Source: Sphingopyxis macrogoltabida (GTDB lineage: Bacteria > Pseudomonadota > Alphaproteobacteria > Sphingomonadales > Sphingomonadaceae). Taken from it: a stretch of DNA of 64,000 nucleotides. The stretch's first letter is position 1. Each line of letters begins with the position of its first letter. Made by a program: the position numbers and the translations under genes. Below, in pieces: positions 36,216 through 47,388 of the stretch. The notes under the pieces are model-generated. The model did no database searches, was not told the DNA's origin, and worked only from the letters and a program-made list of their open reading frames with translations. The DNA is taken from assembly GCF_001314325.1 (NCBI RefSeq), contig NZ_CP009429.1, positions 1,426,501 to 1,490,500 on the forward strand. The letters are read 5' to 3'.

Positions 36216-36887
36216 ATGAACGGCGAAATGGCTTGGGACCGGGCGCGCTGGCTGTGGCTGCTCGCGCTCGTGGGCGGGATCAGCTTTTTCGTCGCGGTCT
36301 TTTTACGGCTCGACGGTCCGGCGATCTGGGTGTGGAAGACCACAGGGGTGGCGTTCCTCTCCGCCTGGGCGGCCGCCAATGCACGAAACCGCGACGGCTG
36401 GATGATCGCCGCGGCGCTCGGTTTCGGCGCGCTGGGCGACTTTCTGCTCGACGCGGTCGGGATGATGCCGGGCGCGGCGGCTTTCGCTGTTGGCCATCTG
36501 ATCGCCATCACCTTGTATCTTGGCAATCGGCGCACTCCTATGACCGGGTCGCAAAAGCTGCTGGCCACAACCGTGGTGCCGCTGGCGCTGGTCATCGCCT
36601 GGGGGCTTGCGAAAAATGCCGAGGCCGGCCTCATGGGCGCCGCGGTCGGCTATACCGCGATCGTCGCGGCGATGGCTGCAACCGCATGGGCCAGTCGCTT
36701 TCCGCGCTATCGCACCGGCATCGGCGCGATGCTCTTTCTCGCCAGCGATCTGTTCATCTTTGCCGGGGAGGGCGGGGCGCTCTCGAAAGACATTACGCTA
36801 TGGCTCGTCTGGCCGCTCTATTTCGCGGGGCAGGCGCTGATCGCATGGGGCGTCGTCAGCACGCTGGCCCAGGAAGCGCGGGCCTGA
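36216..36887 (+). CDS. YhhN / lysoplasmalogenase family membrane protein
   Basis: The 223-residue protein has about eight hydrophobic segments and matches the YhhN (TMEM86-like) family by segments such as ALGFGALGDFLLDAVGMMPGAAAFAVGHLIAI and LFLASDLFIFAGEG. Some animal members hydrolyse lysoplasmalogens; bacterial members are largely uncharacterised. It stands alone between trmFO (divergent) and the attachment-family gene (convergent, directly abutting). Confidence 0.8.
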   Translation: MNGEMAWDRARWLWLLALVGGISFFVAVFLRLDGPAIWVWKTTGVAFLSAWAAANARNRDGWMIAAALGFGALGDFLLDAVGMMPGAAAFAVGHLIAITLYLGNRRTPMTGSQKLLATTVVPLALVIAWGLAKNAEAGLMGAAVGYTAIVAAMAATAWASRFPRYRTGIGAMLFLASDLFIFAGEGGALSKDITLWLVWPLYFAGQALIAWGVVSTLAQEARA

Positions 36888-37349
36888 TCAGGAGGGCGGC
36901 GCGGCTTCGCCGACGAGCAGAGCTTCGATATCGGGGATCGGCCGGTCGGTCATTTCCTTGACATGCTCGCCCGCGAGGCGCGCGGTTACTTCCTTGTGCC
37001 ACAGCGGGCGAAGCTCGCCCATCGTGCGCGCCGGGGCGATCACGACCAGATCGTCGAACTCGCCGGCGAGTGCCATCGCATTCACCTTGTCAGCAAGCTC
37101 GCGCGCGAAACGGTCTTCTTCCTGCTGGTGGAAATCGGTCTCGCCCATCGTGCCGCCGGGCAGACCGGTACCTGCCGGAGCGGGCGACTGGCCTGCGGCG
37201 TCGGTCTTGATGTCGCTATCCTTGCGGTCCTCGCGGGTCCGGTGCGACGCGGTGCGCAGGTCGATCCGCTGCTCATCGCCGTCATTGCGCAGAAACAGCG
37301 CCTTTCGGCCGTCGGCGACGAGGACGAGGGTGTTATTGGGGAGGGTCAT
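36888..37349 (-). CDS. Attachment-family protein (BaeRF/host-attachment domain)
   Basis: The start MTLPNNTLVLVADGRKALFL (153 residues) fits the family pattern, with the core LVLVADGRKALFLRNDGDE, EDRFARELADKVNAM and FDDLVVIAPARTMGELRPLWH. Pfam names it for attachment to host cells in Agrobacterium, but the domain is related to baeRF/eRF1-like folds and its biochemical role is unproved. The name should not be read as virulence evidence. The dioxygenase gene lies 50 bp upstream. Confidence 0.82.
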   Translation of the reverse strand: MTLPNNTLVLVADGRKALFLRNDGDEQRIDLRTASHRTREDRKDSDIKTDAAGQSPAPAGTGLPGGTMGETDFHQQEEDRFARELADKVNAMALAGEFDDLVVIAPARTMGELRPLWHKEVTARLAGEHVKEMTDRPIPDIEALLVGEAAPPS

Positions 37350-37399
37350 GATCGTGCTCCTTCTATCGGAGCAACGCGCGGGTTCGCTGCGAAGTTTCC

Positions 37400-38242
37400 C
37401 TACCCGTCCCAAGCCGCGATCGTCGTGCGGTGGAGGAGGCGGTCGTGGCCGTCATAACCGCCGGTCGCGCGGTGGAGGACCGACCGATTGTCCCACATGA
37501 TGAGCATATCGGGTTCCCATATGTGGCTGTAGCGAAATTCCTCGCGCCCCTGCCACTGGATCAGTTCATAGAGCAGGGGCAGGGCTTGGCTGTCGTCGAG
37601 CCCGTCGAAGCCGATGATATAGCCCGCGCAGCCGAACAGCCCCTTGCGGCCCGTTTCGGGATGCGCGCGGACGAAGGGATGGAGCTGCGTTTCGAGCGCT
37701 TCGTCGTCGGAGCGGATATCCATGCTGCGGCCTGTGTCCTTGGCGCCGTACATGCCCTGCGGCGCATAGCCGGCGCGGGCGCTGTGAATGGCTTGCAATC
37801 CTTCGACGCGGGCGCGGAGGTCGGCGGGCATCGCGTCGAGCGCCGCGTGCTGATTGGCAAATTCGGTATTGCCGCCAACCGGCGGAATGGTGATCCCGAA
37901 CAGGCAGGTGCCAGCGGGCGGTCGCGCCTGAAAGCTCCAGTCGCTGTGCCAGTTTTCGGCGAACAGCGGTGCGGTCTCGTCGGCCTTGCGCTTTACCGCG
38001 ATGATATGCGCCCGGCCCGGGATCGGGCGGATGAAGGGATCGTCGCCGAAACCGCCGAAATAGCCGGTAAAGCGTTCGAGATCGTCGTCGCTTATCTTCT
38101 GGTCGGGAAACGCCAGGACATGGTGATCGAGCCATGCCGTCCGGATCGCGGCGACTGTTTCGGGGGCGAGTGGCCGGGTGAGGTCGACGCCGGTCACACG
38201 GGCACCGCATGCCTGGCCGCTGGGGGTGATGCTGATCGTCAT
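37400..38242 (-). CDS. TauD/TfdA-family Fe(II)/2-oxoglutarate dioxygenase
   Basis: The 280-residue protein has the facial triad: WHSDWSF (His and Asp) and DNRSVLHRATGGYDG (second His, followed by the Arg-type 2-oxoglutarate site in DRLLHRTTI). The N-terminus TPSGQACGARVTGVDLTRPL is typical of TauD/TfdA. It would hydroxylate a substrate with release of CO2 and succinate. Taurine and phenoxyacetate are known substrates of the family, but no sulfur or xenobiotic genes are adjacent, so the substrate is unknown. Confidence 0.87.
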   Translation of the reverse strand: MTISITPSGQACGARVTGVDLTRPLAPETVAAIRTAWLDHHVLAFPDQKISDDDLERFTGYFGGFGDDPFIRPIPGRAHIIAVKRKADETAPLFAENWHSDWSFQARPPAGTCLFGITIPPVGGNTEFANQHAALDAMPADLRARVEGLQAIHSARAGYAPQGMYGAKDTGRSMDIRSDDEALETQLHPFVRAHPETGRKGLFGCAGYIIGFDGLDDSQALPLLYELIQWQGREEFRYSHIWEPDMLIMWDNRSVLHRATGGYDGHDRLLHRTTIAAWDG

Positions 38243-38406
38243 GGCGCGATGCTGCGCCGCTTGGGACGCGACGTCAATCGGCGCGACGGAATGCCCCGAA
38301 AGCTGGTCGAGCCGATGCGTCCGGCGTCGGCGGGCATGATCAATTCAGCCACGCGCCATCTTTGCCGACCTAATTTGATCGACGGGGACCAACACGGAGA
38401 AGACAC

Positions 38407-38790
38407 ATGTTCCTGTTCAAGAGACTGGCGTTGACGGCGCTGATCGGTGCCAGTGCGCTCGCCGCGCTGCCCGCCGAAGCCGACGCGCGCGACCGCCACC
38501 ATAGGCACAGCTATTACAGCGACCGCGGCAACGATCGTTATCGCGATTACCGCCGCGACTATCGGCGTGATTACCGCCGCGATTACCGGCGCAGCCACTA
38601 TCGCGACCGCCGCTACTATAACTGCCGCCGCGGCAGCGGCACGACCGGCCTGATCGTCGGCGGCGCCGCTGGCGCCTTGCTCGGCCGCGAGGTCGACCGT
38701 TACGGCGACCGCCTGCCGGGCACGATCATCGGCGGGGCCGCCGGCGCGCTGATCGGCCGCGAGATCGATCGCGGCGGCCGCCGCTGCTGA
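38407..38790 (+). CDS. Exported glycine-zipper protein with RDYRR repeats
   Basis: The 127-residue protein has a signal peptide (LTALIGASALAALPAEADA). It is followed by a basic His/Tyr/Arg-rich stretch with repeated DYRR units, encoded by near-identical 12-bp repeats at about 38544-38595. Two glycine-zipper segments follow (GLIVGGAAGALLGREVDR and GTIIGGAAGALIGREIDR), which resemble 17-kDa antigen-like zippers. It probably inserts in or lines the outer membrane. The function is not known. Confidence 0.78.
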   Translation: MFLFKRLALTALIGASALAALPAEADARDRHHRHSYYSDRGNDRYRDYRRDYRRDYRRDYRRSHYRDRRYYNCRRGSGTTGLIVGGAAGALLGREVDRYGDRLPGTIIGGAAGALIGREIDRGGRRC

Positions 38791-38936
38791 CCGGCTTTGA
38801 TGCGGGACTGGCGTCAGACCCTGCGATCGCGCAGGGGCTGACGTCGGTCCCCGCATATTTTTGTGCCGCACCGGCCAATATAGCGGTAGGGATGGTCGCG
38901 GCGGAAGATAGTCCGCCGCAGCGGTGGAGGCCGGAG

Positions 38937-39497
38937 ATGAAGTTCCCGATGAAGGTTGCAATGGCGTTCGGTCTTGGCCTGTCGCTTGCGGCCGTCGCGC
39001 CAACGAGCATCGCCGCGCTTCAGCAGGGCGCCAAGGCGCCCGATTTCACCCTGACCGCCGCGCAGGGCGGCAAGGAGTTCAGCCTGTCGCTCAAGCAGAC
39101 GCTGCGTGGCGGGCCGGTCGTGCTCTATTTCTTTCCGGCCGCCTTTACACCCGGCTGTACGGTGGAAGCACATCTTTTCGCCGAATCGAACAGCCGTTTC
39201 AACCAGCTTGGCGCCCGCGTCATCGGCGTGACCGCCGGCAATATCGACCGCGTGGCAGAGTTTTCGCGCTCGGAATGTCGCGACAAATTTGCCGTCGCCG
39301 CTGACCCCGGCGCCAAGGTGGCGGCGAAATATGACGCGACGATGCAGCGCCCCGACGGCACGATGCTGTCGAACCGGACATCCTATGTGATTGCCCCGAA
39401 CGGGACGATACTGCTCAGCTACACTGACAACAAGCCGCAAGCGCATGTCGAAAAGACGATGGCCGCGGTGCGGGCGTGGAACGCGAAGCGGCGCTAA
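38937..39497 (+). CDS. Exported peroxiredoxin (AhpC/TSA family)
   Basis: The chosen start MKFPMKVAMAFGLGLSL gives 186 residues with a signal peptide ending near ALQ. The thioredoxin-like peroxidase core shows APDFTLTAAQGG and the peroxidatic cysteine in FTPGCTVEAH (Cys74). A second cysteine at 114 (SECRDKF) might resolve it, as in BCP-type enzymes. It should reduce peroxides in the periplasm. It is near oxyR (5 kb away), but no operator is evident. Confidence 0.88.
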   Translation: MKFPMKVAMAFGLGLSLAAVAPTSIAALQQGAKAPDFTLTAAQGGKEFSLSLKQTLRGGPVVLYFFPAAFTPGCTVEAHLFAESNSRFNQLGARVIGVTAGNIDRVAEFSRSECRDKFAVAADPGAKVAAKYDATMQRPDGTMLSNRTSYVIAPNGTILLSYTDNKPQAHVEKTMAAVRAWNAKRR

Positions 39498-39550
39498 CTC
39501 ACCCGGCGAGCGGCGCGAAGGCGCGTCGACCGGCGTTTCATTGATAAAGA

Positions 39551-40339
39551 TTGCTTCAGCTGAGCCCTGTTCCAGCCCTTTACGATGCCGAACCGCTCAA
39601 CATCGGGGCGGGACGCCGCGTGCTTGCCATCGGTCTGTCGGTGCTCATTCCAGCGCTTTTGCTGCTCATGCTGCTGACCTTTGGCGTTCTGCGGGAGCCC
39701 GATCGAAAAGAAGTGCCAATCAGCGTGGTGAACCTCGAGGCCAGCGAGGTTTCGGAGCAAAGCAGCGAGCCCGCCAGCCAGCCGCAGGAACAGAGCGAAA
39801 AGCCCGCATCGTCGCCGCAGCCCGCACCCGCGGCCGCGCCGTCCACGCCTCTGCCGCCCCCGCCCGTCGCCGCACCCGAGCCGCCGCCGGCGGCGCCCGC
39901 ACCAGCCCAGCCGCAGCCACCCCAGACGAAGTCCACGATCGGCGTCCGTATGCGAGACGGGCCGGTCGGCCCGCCCAACACGGGCGGCTCGTCCGCCTAC
40001 CGCGATAGCGAACGGGTGGGAACAGCGCCCAACGGTGAGGCTCTCTATGCCGCGGCCTGGTATCGCGAACCGAGCGATGGCGAGTTGCGCGGCTATCTGT
40101 CGACGGCCAGCGGGCCGGGCTGGGGGCTGATCGCGTGCCGGACGGCGCCCGATTACCGCGTCGAAGATTGCGTCGGTCTCGACGAATATCCGAACGGATC
40201 GCAGATAACGCGCGCGGTGCTCGCCGCGGCGTGGCAGTTCCGGGTCCGGCCGCCGCGCGTCGGCGGGCAATCGATGGTGGGTGCTTGGGTGCGGATCCGC
40301 ATCGACTATGGCGTCGGACGGCGATCGGGCGGCGGCTGA
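39551..40339 (+). CDS. TonB-like proline-rich membrane protein of unknown function
   Basis: Read from TTG 39551 the protein is 262 residues; the true start is uncertain. One membrane helix (LAIGLSVLIPALLLLMLLTFGV) precedes a Ser/Glu/Pro-rich linker (PPPPVAAPEPPPAAPAPAQPQPPQ) and a C-terminal domain (SERVGTAPNGEALYAAAWYREPS to GAWVRIRIDY) of about 100 residues. The topology resembles TonB: anchor, Pro-rich spacer and periplasmic domain. I see no canonical TonB C-terminal signature, and no exbB/exbD are adjacent. Confidence 0.6.
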   Translation: MLQLSPVPALYDAEPLNIGAGRRVLAIGLSVLIPALLLLMLLTFGVLREPDRKEVPISVVNLEASEVSEQSSEPASQPQEQSEKPASSPQPAPAAAPSTPLPPPPVAAPEPPPAAPAPAQPQPPQTKSTIGVRMRDGPVGPPNTGGSSAYRDSERVGTAPNGEALYAAAWYREPSDGELRGYLSTASGPGWGLIACRTAPDYRVEDCVGLDEYPNGSQITRAVLAAAWQFRVRPPRVGGQSMVGAWVRIRIDYGVGRRSGGG

Positions 40340-40354
40340 AAAAGAACGCGGCGC

Positions 40355-40659
40355 TCAGTCGCGCTTTTGCAGGCTCACCACGGCGTGGATCGGCAACTCC
40401 GCATAGATGTGCGGGAACAGCTCGCCGCCTCGCGCTTCTTCCCAGCGGACCACGTCGCCGAGTTGGATCAAATCCACCTCGGCGATCATCAGGCAGCTTT
40501 GCCCCGCGAAATGCTTCGCGATGGTGGCTTCGAGCTGCTCCGCGGTCGACAGGTGGATATAGCCGTCGGCGATATCCACCGGGGCGCCGCGGAACACGCG
40601 CTCGCGTTCGAAATCGGCCCATTGTTGCTGGGTCAGCACCTTGAAGGCCGTTGCGGCGG

Positions 40660-40663
<4 letters not shown>
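40355..40663 (-). CDS. DUF952 domain protein coupled to gyrA
   Basis: The 102-residue protein matches DUF952: FKVLTQQQWADFERERVFRGAPVDIADGYIHLSTAEQL and FPHIYAELPIHAVVSL. The domain resembles small nucleotide-binding or ADP-ribosyl-like folds, but its function is unknown. Its ATG overlaps the gyrA TGA (ATGA), so it is translated after gyrA and presumably in a fixed ratio to it. It is convergent with the TonB-like gene. Confidence 0.8.
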
Positions 40664-43395
<2,732 letters not shown>

Positions 43396-43574
43396 GACCC
43401 GGCCTTTTTTCTGCTTATCGGGAGATGCTTTTTGCCTAGCCCATGGGGGTGTGAAAGGCCAGCGATTCGGGCGATTCCGGACAGATTTTTTGTCCTCTGC
43501 GCTTCGCATGCGCGGGGTCCGAAAACGCCATGTTTTCTGCGCGTTGGATTGACGTCATGGCGTCCATTACATCC

Positions 43575-43650
43575 GTCATCCCGGCGGAGGCCGCGATCTC
43601 GACCCCGGCTCCCTGCGCACCGGCGGGATCCCGGCCTCTGCCGGGATGAC
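43575..43650. repeat. REP-like imperfect palindrome upstream of gyrA
   Basis: Arms 43575-43600 and 43625-43650 are 26 bp each and match as reverse complements at 23 of 26 positions, with outer ends GTCATCCCGG / CCGGGATGAC. The loop is 24 bp. Palindromes of the GTCATCCCGG(N)CCGGGAT type are dispersed in sphingomonads and Caulobacter. The ~350-bp region 43396-43745 also contains the leader of gyrA on the minus strand. I see no other gene in it. Confidence 0.75.
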
Positions 43651-43745
43651 GAGGGGACGAAAGAACGGCCGCTGCGGGCTTGCCAATCGCGCCTCCGCCC
43701 CTAAAGCTGCCGCGCGATGATCTATTGCCTGCCTGGGGGGCGCCG

Positions 43746-44957
43746 GTGACCCTGATCGCGCTCGTCGGCGCCGGTGAAATGCTGCCCGACGGCGGATTAC
43801 GCGCGCTCGTCACCGTTGCGGGTGAGACGTTGATCGAGCGGCAGGCGGCGCGCCTCGCCGATGTCGGGGTCACGCATATCGCCGTCGCGGTCGGCGCGGT
43901 GCCGGCCGAATTGCTCGCAACCTGCGATCGCATCCGCCGCCGCGGGATGAAGGTCACGCCGGTGCGTGCGGCCGCCGACCTGATGGCGCTCGTCGAGGAT
44001 GACGACCGGATCATCCTCGTCGCCGACGGTTTGGGCGCCGGCGGTACCCATTATGCGGCGATTGCGCGCCCCGGCTCGCCCGCGATCCTCGTGACCGGCG
44101 ATACGGTGCTGACGCAGGGGTTCGAGCGGATCGATGCGACGCGGCGCTGGGGCGGGCTGGCCTGCATCTCGCCGCCGATGGTCGCCGAACTGGCGAGCAT
44201 GCCCGGCGAATGGGACATGATGCTCACCCTGCTGCGCCTTGCCGTGCAGGCGGGCGCGCGGCGGCTCTATTGCGAGCCGGCGCTGTTCGAACAGGGCGAG
44301 ATCGCGATCGTCGTCGACCGGCCGACCGCAGCGTTGATCGAACAGTCGAGCCTGCAGCAGGTCGAATATGGCGGCATGGGGCTGGGGCGCTCGGCGGTCA
44401 TGATGCCGCTGATCCGGCTCGCGGGGCCCTTGCTCGTCAAATCGCCGACGACGGCGCGATACCTCCCTTATGTCACGGCGCTGCTCTGGGTCATCGTCGC
44501 GCTGCTCGCGGCGAGCGGCCTTGCCGCCGCCGGAGCGCTCGTCGCGATCCTCGGCGGGTTCGGGCTTACCGCGATGCGTTTTCTGTCGGCGTTCCGCGCC
44601 GAAAGCGCGGCGCAGGACCGGGTGCGCGAGGTGATCCGGACCTTTGCCTGGCTCCTCCTCGCGATCTTTCCGTGGCTGCTTTCGCTCGCCGGCCCCGCGC
44701 ACAGGATGCCGCTGTTTTCGGAGGCGGCGCTGGCACCCTGCCTTGCCGCCGCAATCCTGCTGGCGCGCTGGCTTTACGAGGATTCGGGCGAGCGACGGCG
44801 CTTTCACTGGCTGCTCCCCGATGCCGATCAGGCGTGGATCATGCTCGCGCCGGCGCTGCTCTTCGGCTTTGCGCCCCTGATGTTCGCAATCCTTCCGTTG
44901 CTGGCGCTGCTCCAGATATTGCTGTGGGTGCGCCTCGCACGACGCCCGGATGCTTGA
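43746..44957 (+). CDS. Predicted membrane protein with nucleotidyltransferase-like N-terminal domain
   Basis: A GTG at 43746, preceded by GGGGGG, gives MTLIALVGAGEMLPDGGLRAL and 403 residues. The first ~230 residues read like a Rossmann or NTP-transferase fold (LIERQAARLADVGVTHIAVAVG, DDDRIILVADGLGAG, IEQSSLQQVEYGGMG), but no clear metal triad is visible. About six membrane helices follow from LPYVTALLWVIVALLAAS. The layout recalls CDP-alcohol synthases fused to a cytidylyltransferase, but the DxxDG signature is missing. Function is not assigned. Confidence 0.55.
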   Translation: MTLIALVGAGEMLPDGGLRALVTVAGETLIERQAARLADVGVTHIAVAVGAVPAELLATCDRIRRRGMKVTPVRAAADLMALVEDDDRIILVADGLGAGGTHYAAIARPGSPAILVTGDTVLTQGFERIDATRRWGGLACISPPMVAELASMPGEWDMMLTLLRLAVQAGARRLYCEPALFEQGEIAIVVDRPTAALIEQSSLQQVEYGGMGLGRSAVMMPLIRLAGPLLVKSPTTARYLPYVTALLWVIVALLAASGLAAAGALVAILGGFGLTAMRFLSAFRAESAAQDRVREVIRTFAWLLLAIFPWLLSLAGPAHRMPLFSEAALAPCLAAAILLARWLYEDSGERRRFHWLLPDADQAWIMLAPALLFGFAPLMFAILPLLALLQILLWVRLARRPDA

Positions 44958-45017
44958 AAAACAATGTGGTTCAAGGTTTAGAGCGCATTAACGCCAAACT
45001 GTTATTGGCGGGCGCGC

Positions 45018-45959
45018 ATGGTTGATTCATTCTCCTCGCCCGGCATCGACCTGCCGTCGCCGACCTTGTCGGCGCGCCTGCACGAACTTGCACAATATCT
45101 CGCGGCGCCGGCGATGGGCCGCCTGACCGAAGAACAACGCGCGCTGTCGCTCGGTGTTGCGCGCCGGATGGTGGCCGACGCCGCCGCCCGGCTCGACACG
45201 GGGATCGATCAGGGCGCGCTGTGGCAGGACTGGCTGTGCAGCGGATTGCCCGGCGCGGATCGCTTTGCCGTCGCGTGTTTCGCGCGGGCGGAGGAGCATC
45301 GCTGGCGCGAACAGGCGGCGCGGCGTGCAGGGTCGCCGCCGATGGCGGACGATGAAAGCGAAGGCGCCGACGGCGCGACCGAGCTGCCGGTTGCCGGCGC
45401 ACTGCTGTCCGATGTCGAAGGGGCCTTTCTGGCCTTGCAGATCGCCGACCGGCGCCGTTTCGACGCGCTGGGAAATCCCGGCATTGCGGTCGCCGATCTC
45501 GACGCCGGCCTCTTTCGTGCGCTGCTCCTCGATATCGCGGCCTGGCGGCTCGTACAGACGGGCAAGACCGACAGCCTCGCCGAGAGGCTGGGCGAAGCGG
45601 TACGCGCCGCGCTTGCGCGACAGGCCGACGAAGCCGGGATCGATCAGGCCGCACGCACTTATCACGACATTCTCGCGGCCGACGCCGCGCGTCTGCCCGA
45701 AGCCGTGACGATCGCGCTTGCGCGCCACGACTGGTCGACGGTCATCGCACTTGCGGCGGCCGCGCATCGCCGCCCCTATGGCGACATGGCGCTGGCGCTG
45801 CTCGCGGCGGAGGCGGCGGCCCTCCCGTCGTTATTGGCCCCGCTGCGCGTCGATCGCGCCGCGCTGGCGCCGCTCGAGGCATCGCTGTCGATGCTGGCCG
45901 ATCGCGCGGTGGCCGGCGGCGTCGCCGAGGACCATTATCCGCCGGAGCGGGGCGCATGA
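45018..45959 (+). CDS. Helical protein of unknown function coupled to a histidine kinase
   Basis: The 313-residue protein is predicted to be almost entirely helical and rich in Ala, Leu and Arg, with no signal or membrane segment. A DUF2336-type helical protein is possible but I cannot demonstrate it. Its stop overlaps the ATG of the degenerate histidine kinase (ATGA at 45956-45959), so the two products are likely made together and may interact. Ala-rich helical partners of kinases exist, but no specific family is recognised. Confidence 0.6.
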   Translation: MVDSFSSPGIDLPSPTLSARLHELAQYLAAPAMGRLTEEQRALSLGVARRMVADAAARLDTGIDQGALWQDWLCSGLPGADRFAVACFARAEEHRWREQAARRAGSPPMADDESEGADGATELPVAGALLSDVEGAFLALQIADRRRFDALGNPGIAVADLDAGLFRALLLDIAAWRLVQTGKTDSLAERLGEAVRAALARQADEAGIDQAARTYHDILAADAARLPEAVTIALARHDWSTVIALAAAAHRRPYGDMALALLAAEAAALPSLLAPLRVDRAALAPLEASLSMLADRAVAGGVAEDHYPPERGA

Positions 45960-47329
45960 GCGCGCGGGTCGTCCGCGGCCGGATCGATCGCTCGGGCGCG
46001 CTGGTCAGTGCCGACGGTCCGCTCCTGCGATTGCAGCAACGCGCCGGCGCCGGTCTCGACAAACCGCTGGCGCTGCCGCACCTCGCGCGGCTGGTCGCGC
46101 TCGCGCAGCGCCTGCAGCGCGATATCAGCCGCCCGCTCTATGCCGCGGACGATCATAGCGACGTCCACGCGCTCGTTCGCATCATGCCCGATGCCGATGG
46201 CGCCAGCCTCGAGATCAGCGACTGGCGGACGCGTCCGGTATCGCAGCCGCAGGCTCCGGCGATCGCCGACACCGCGCTCGCGCCGCAGGGCTGGGCGTGG
46301 GAATGCGACCAGCAACTGCGGATGATCGCGCTGCGTGCCGGCATCCAGGCGCCGCCCGTCCCTGCCGGGTGGGAAGGATGCTCGCTGTCCGAGCTGTTCG
46401 AACTCCAGCCCGACGATGACGGCCATTTTCCCGTCCTGCGCGCCCTCGCGCGGCAATCGCGTTTCGATGCCCAGCGCGTCCGGGCCGATGGCCCCGCCTC
46501 GCGGATCGCGATGACGTTGGCGGGCGATGCGCTGTTCGATGCGACGGGGCGGTTTACGGGATTTCGCGGCGTCGCGCAGCTCGCCGAGGCGACGGCCGAA
46601 GTGCCGCAAACGGCGACGCTGGTGGACCCGGCGTTCGGATCGCTGCCCTTGTCCGACCCGCAATTCGGACGCCGTATCGATGGCGCGTTGCGCGGGCCGC
46701 TCAGCCGGATCATCGCGACCGCAGAGACGATATCGGGCCAGTTCGACGGCCCGATCCGCGCCGATTATGCGCGTTACGCGGGCGATATCGCGCATGCCGG
46801 GCGCCATTTGCTCGGTCTGGTCGACGATCTTGCGGATCTCCAGAATATCGAGCGGCCGGGTTTCAAGGCCGCCGCCGATGAAATCGACCTTGGCGACCTC
46901 GCCCGGCGCGCGGTCGGCCTGCTTGGCATGAAGGCCGAGGAAAAGAGCATCCGCATCGACGCACCGCGCGTCGATGACAAGATGCCGGCGACGGGTGAGT
47001 TTCGCCGCGTCCTGCAGGTGCTTTTGAACCTGCTCGGCAACGCGATCCGCTATTCGCCCGATCATTCGCAGATATGGATTCGCGTCGACCGCGAGGGCGA
47101 CCGGGCGATGGTGACCGTGGCGGATCAGGGGCAGGGCATCGACGCCGACCAGCAGGCGGTGGTGTTCGAGAAGTTCGAGCGGCTGGGGCGAACTGACAGC
47201 GGGGGCTCGGGGCTCGGCCTCTACATCGCGCGCCGCCTCGCGCGGGCGATGGACGGCGAACTCACGGTCGACAGCGCGCCGGGGCAGGGTGCGCGCTTCA
47301 CCCTGAGCCTGCCGGCGCGCGACGCCTGA
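45956..47329 (+). CDS. Histidine-kinase-like protein lacking the phosphoacceptor histidine
   Basis: The 457-residue protein has a sensory region of about 230 residues (PAS-like around 115-210) and no membrane helix. The H-box region reads IDGALRGPLSRI at about 241-252, with Gly at the place where kinases have His (normally HELRTPL); the next helix, AHAGRHLLGLVDDLADL, is normal for a dimerisation domain. The ATPase domain is intact: N-box NLLGNAIRY (about 358), G1 DQGQGID (390) and G2 GGSGLGLYI (416). It may bind ATP but not autophosphorylate at this site. It could act as a phosphatase, scaffold or pseudokinase. Confidence 0.8.
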   Translation: MSARVVRGRIDRSGALVSADGPLLRLQQRAGAGLDKPLALPHLARLVALAQRLQRDISRPLYAADDHSDVHALVRIMPDADGASLEISDWRTRPVSQPQAPAIADTALAPQGWAWECDQQLRMIALRAGIQAPPVPAGWEGCSLSELFELQPDDDGHFPVLRALARQSRFDAQRVRADGPASRIAMTLAGDALFDATGRFTGFRGVAQLAEATAEVPQTATLVDPAFGSLPLSDPQFGRRIDGALRGPLSRIIATAETISGQFDGPIRADYARYAGDIAHAGRHLLGLVDDLADLQNIERPGFKAAADEIDLGDLARRAVGLLGMKAEEKSIRIDAPRVDDKMPATGEFRRVLQVLLNLLGNAIRYSPDHSQIWIRVDREGDRAMVTVADQGQGIDADQQAVVFEKFERLGRTDSGGSGLGLYIARRLARAMDGELTVDSAPGQGARFTLSLPARDA

Positions 47330-47388
47330 ATCGAAACGGCGGCACAGTTTCCTGCACCGCCGCTCCTGAAACTTAGCCGGGTCGGCGC

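Noticed and set aside
36888..37349. Reading the attachment-family annotation as evidence of a host-associated lifestyle
   Set aside because: The domain is widespread in free-living bacteria and no other host-interaction genes are present.
47330..47388. Hairpin after gltA and the kinase gene as an intrinsic terminator
   Set aside because: The stem is about 6 bp and no T tract follows on either strand, so I do not list it as a terminator.
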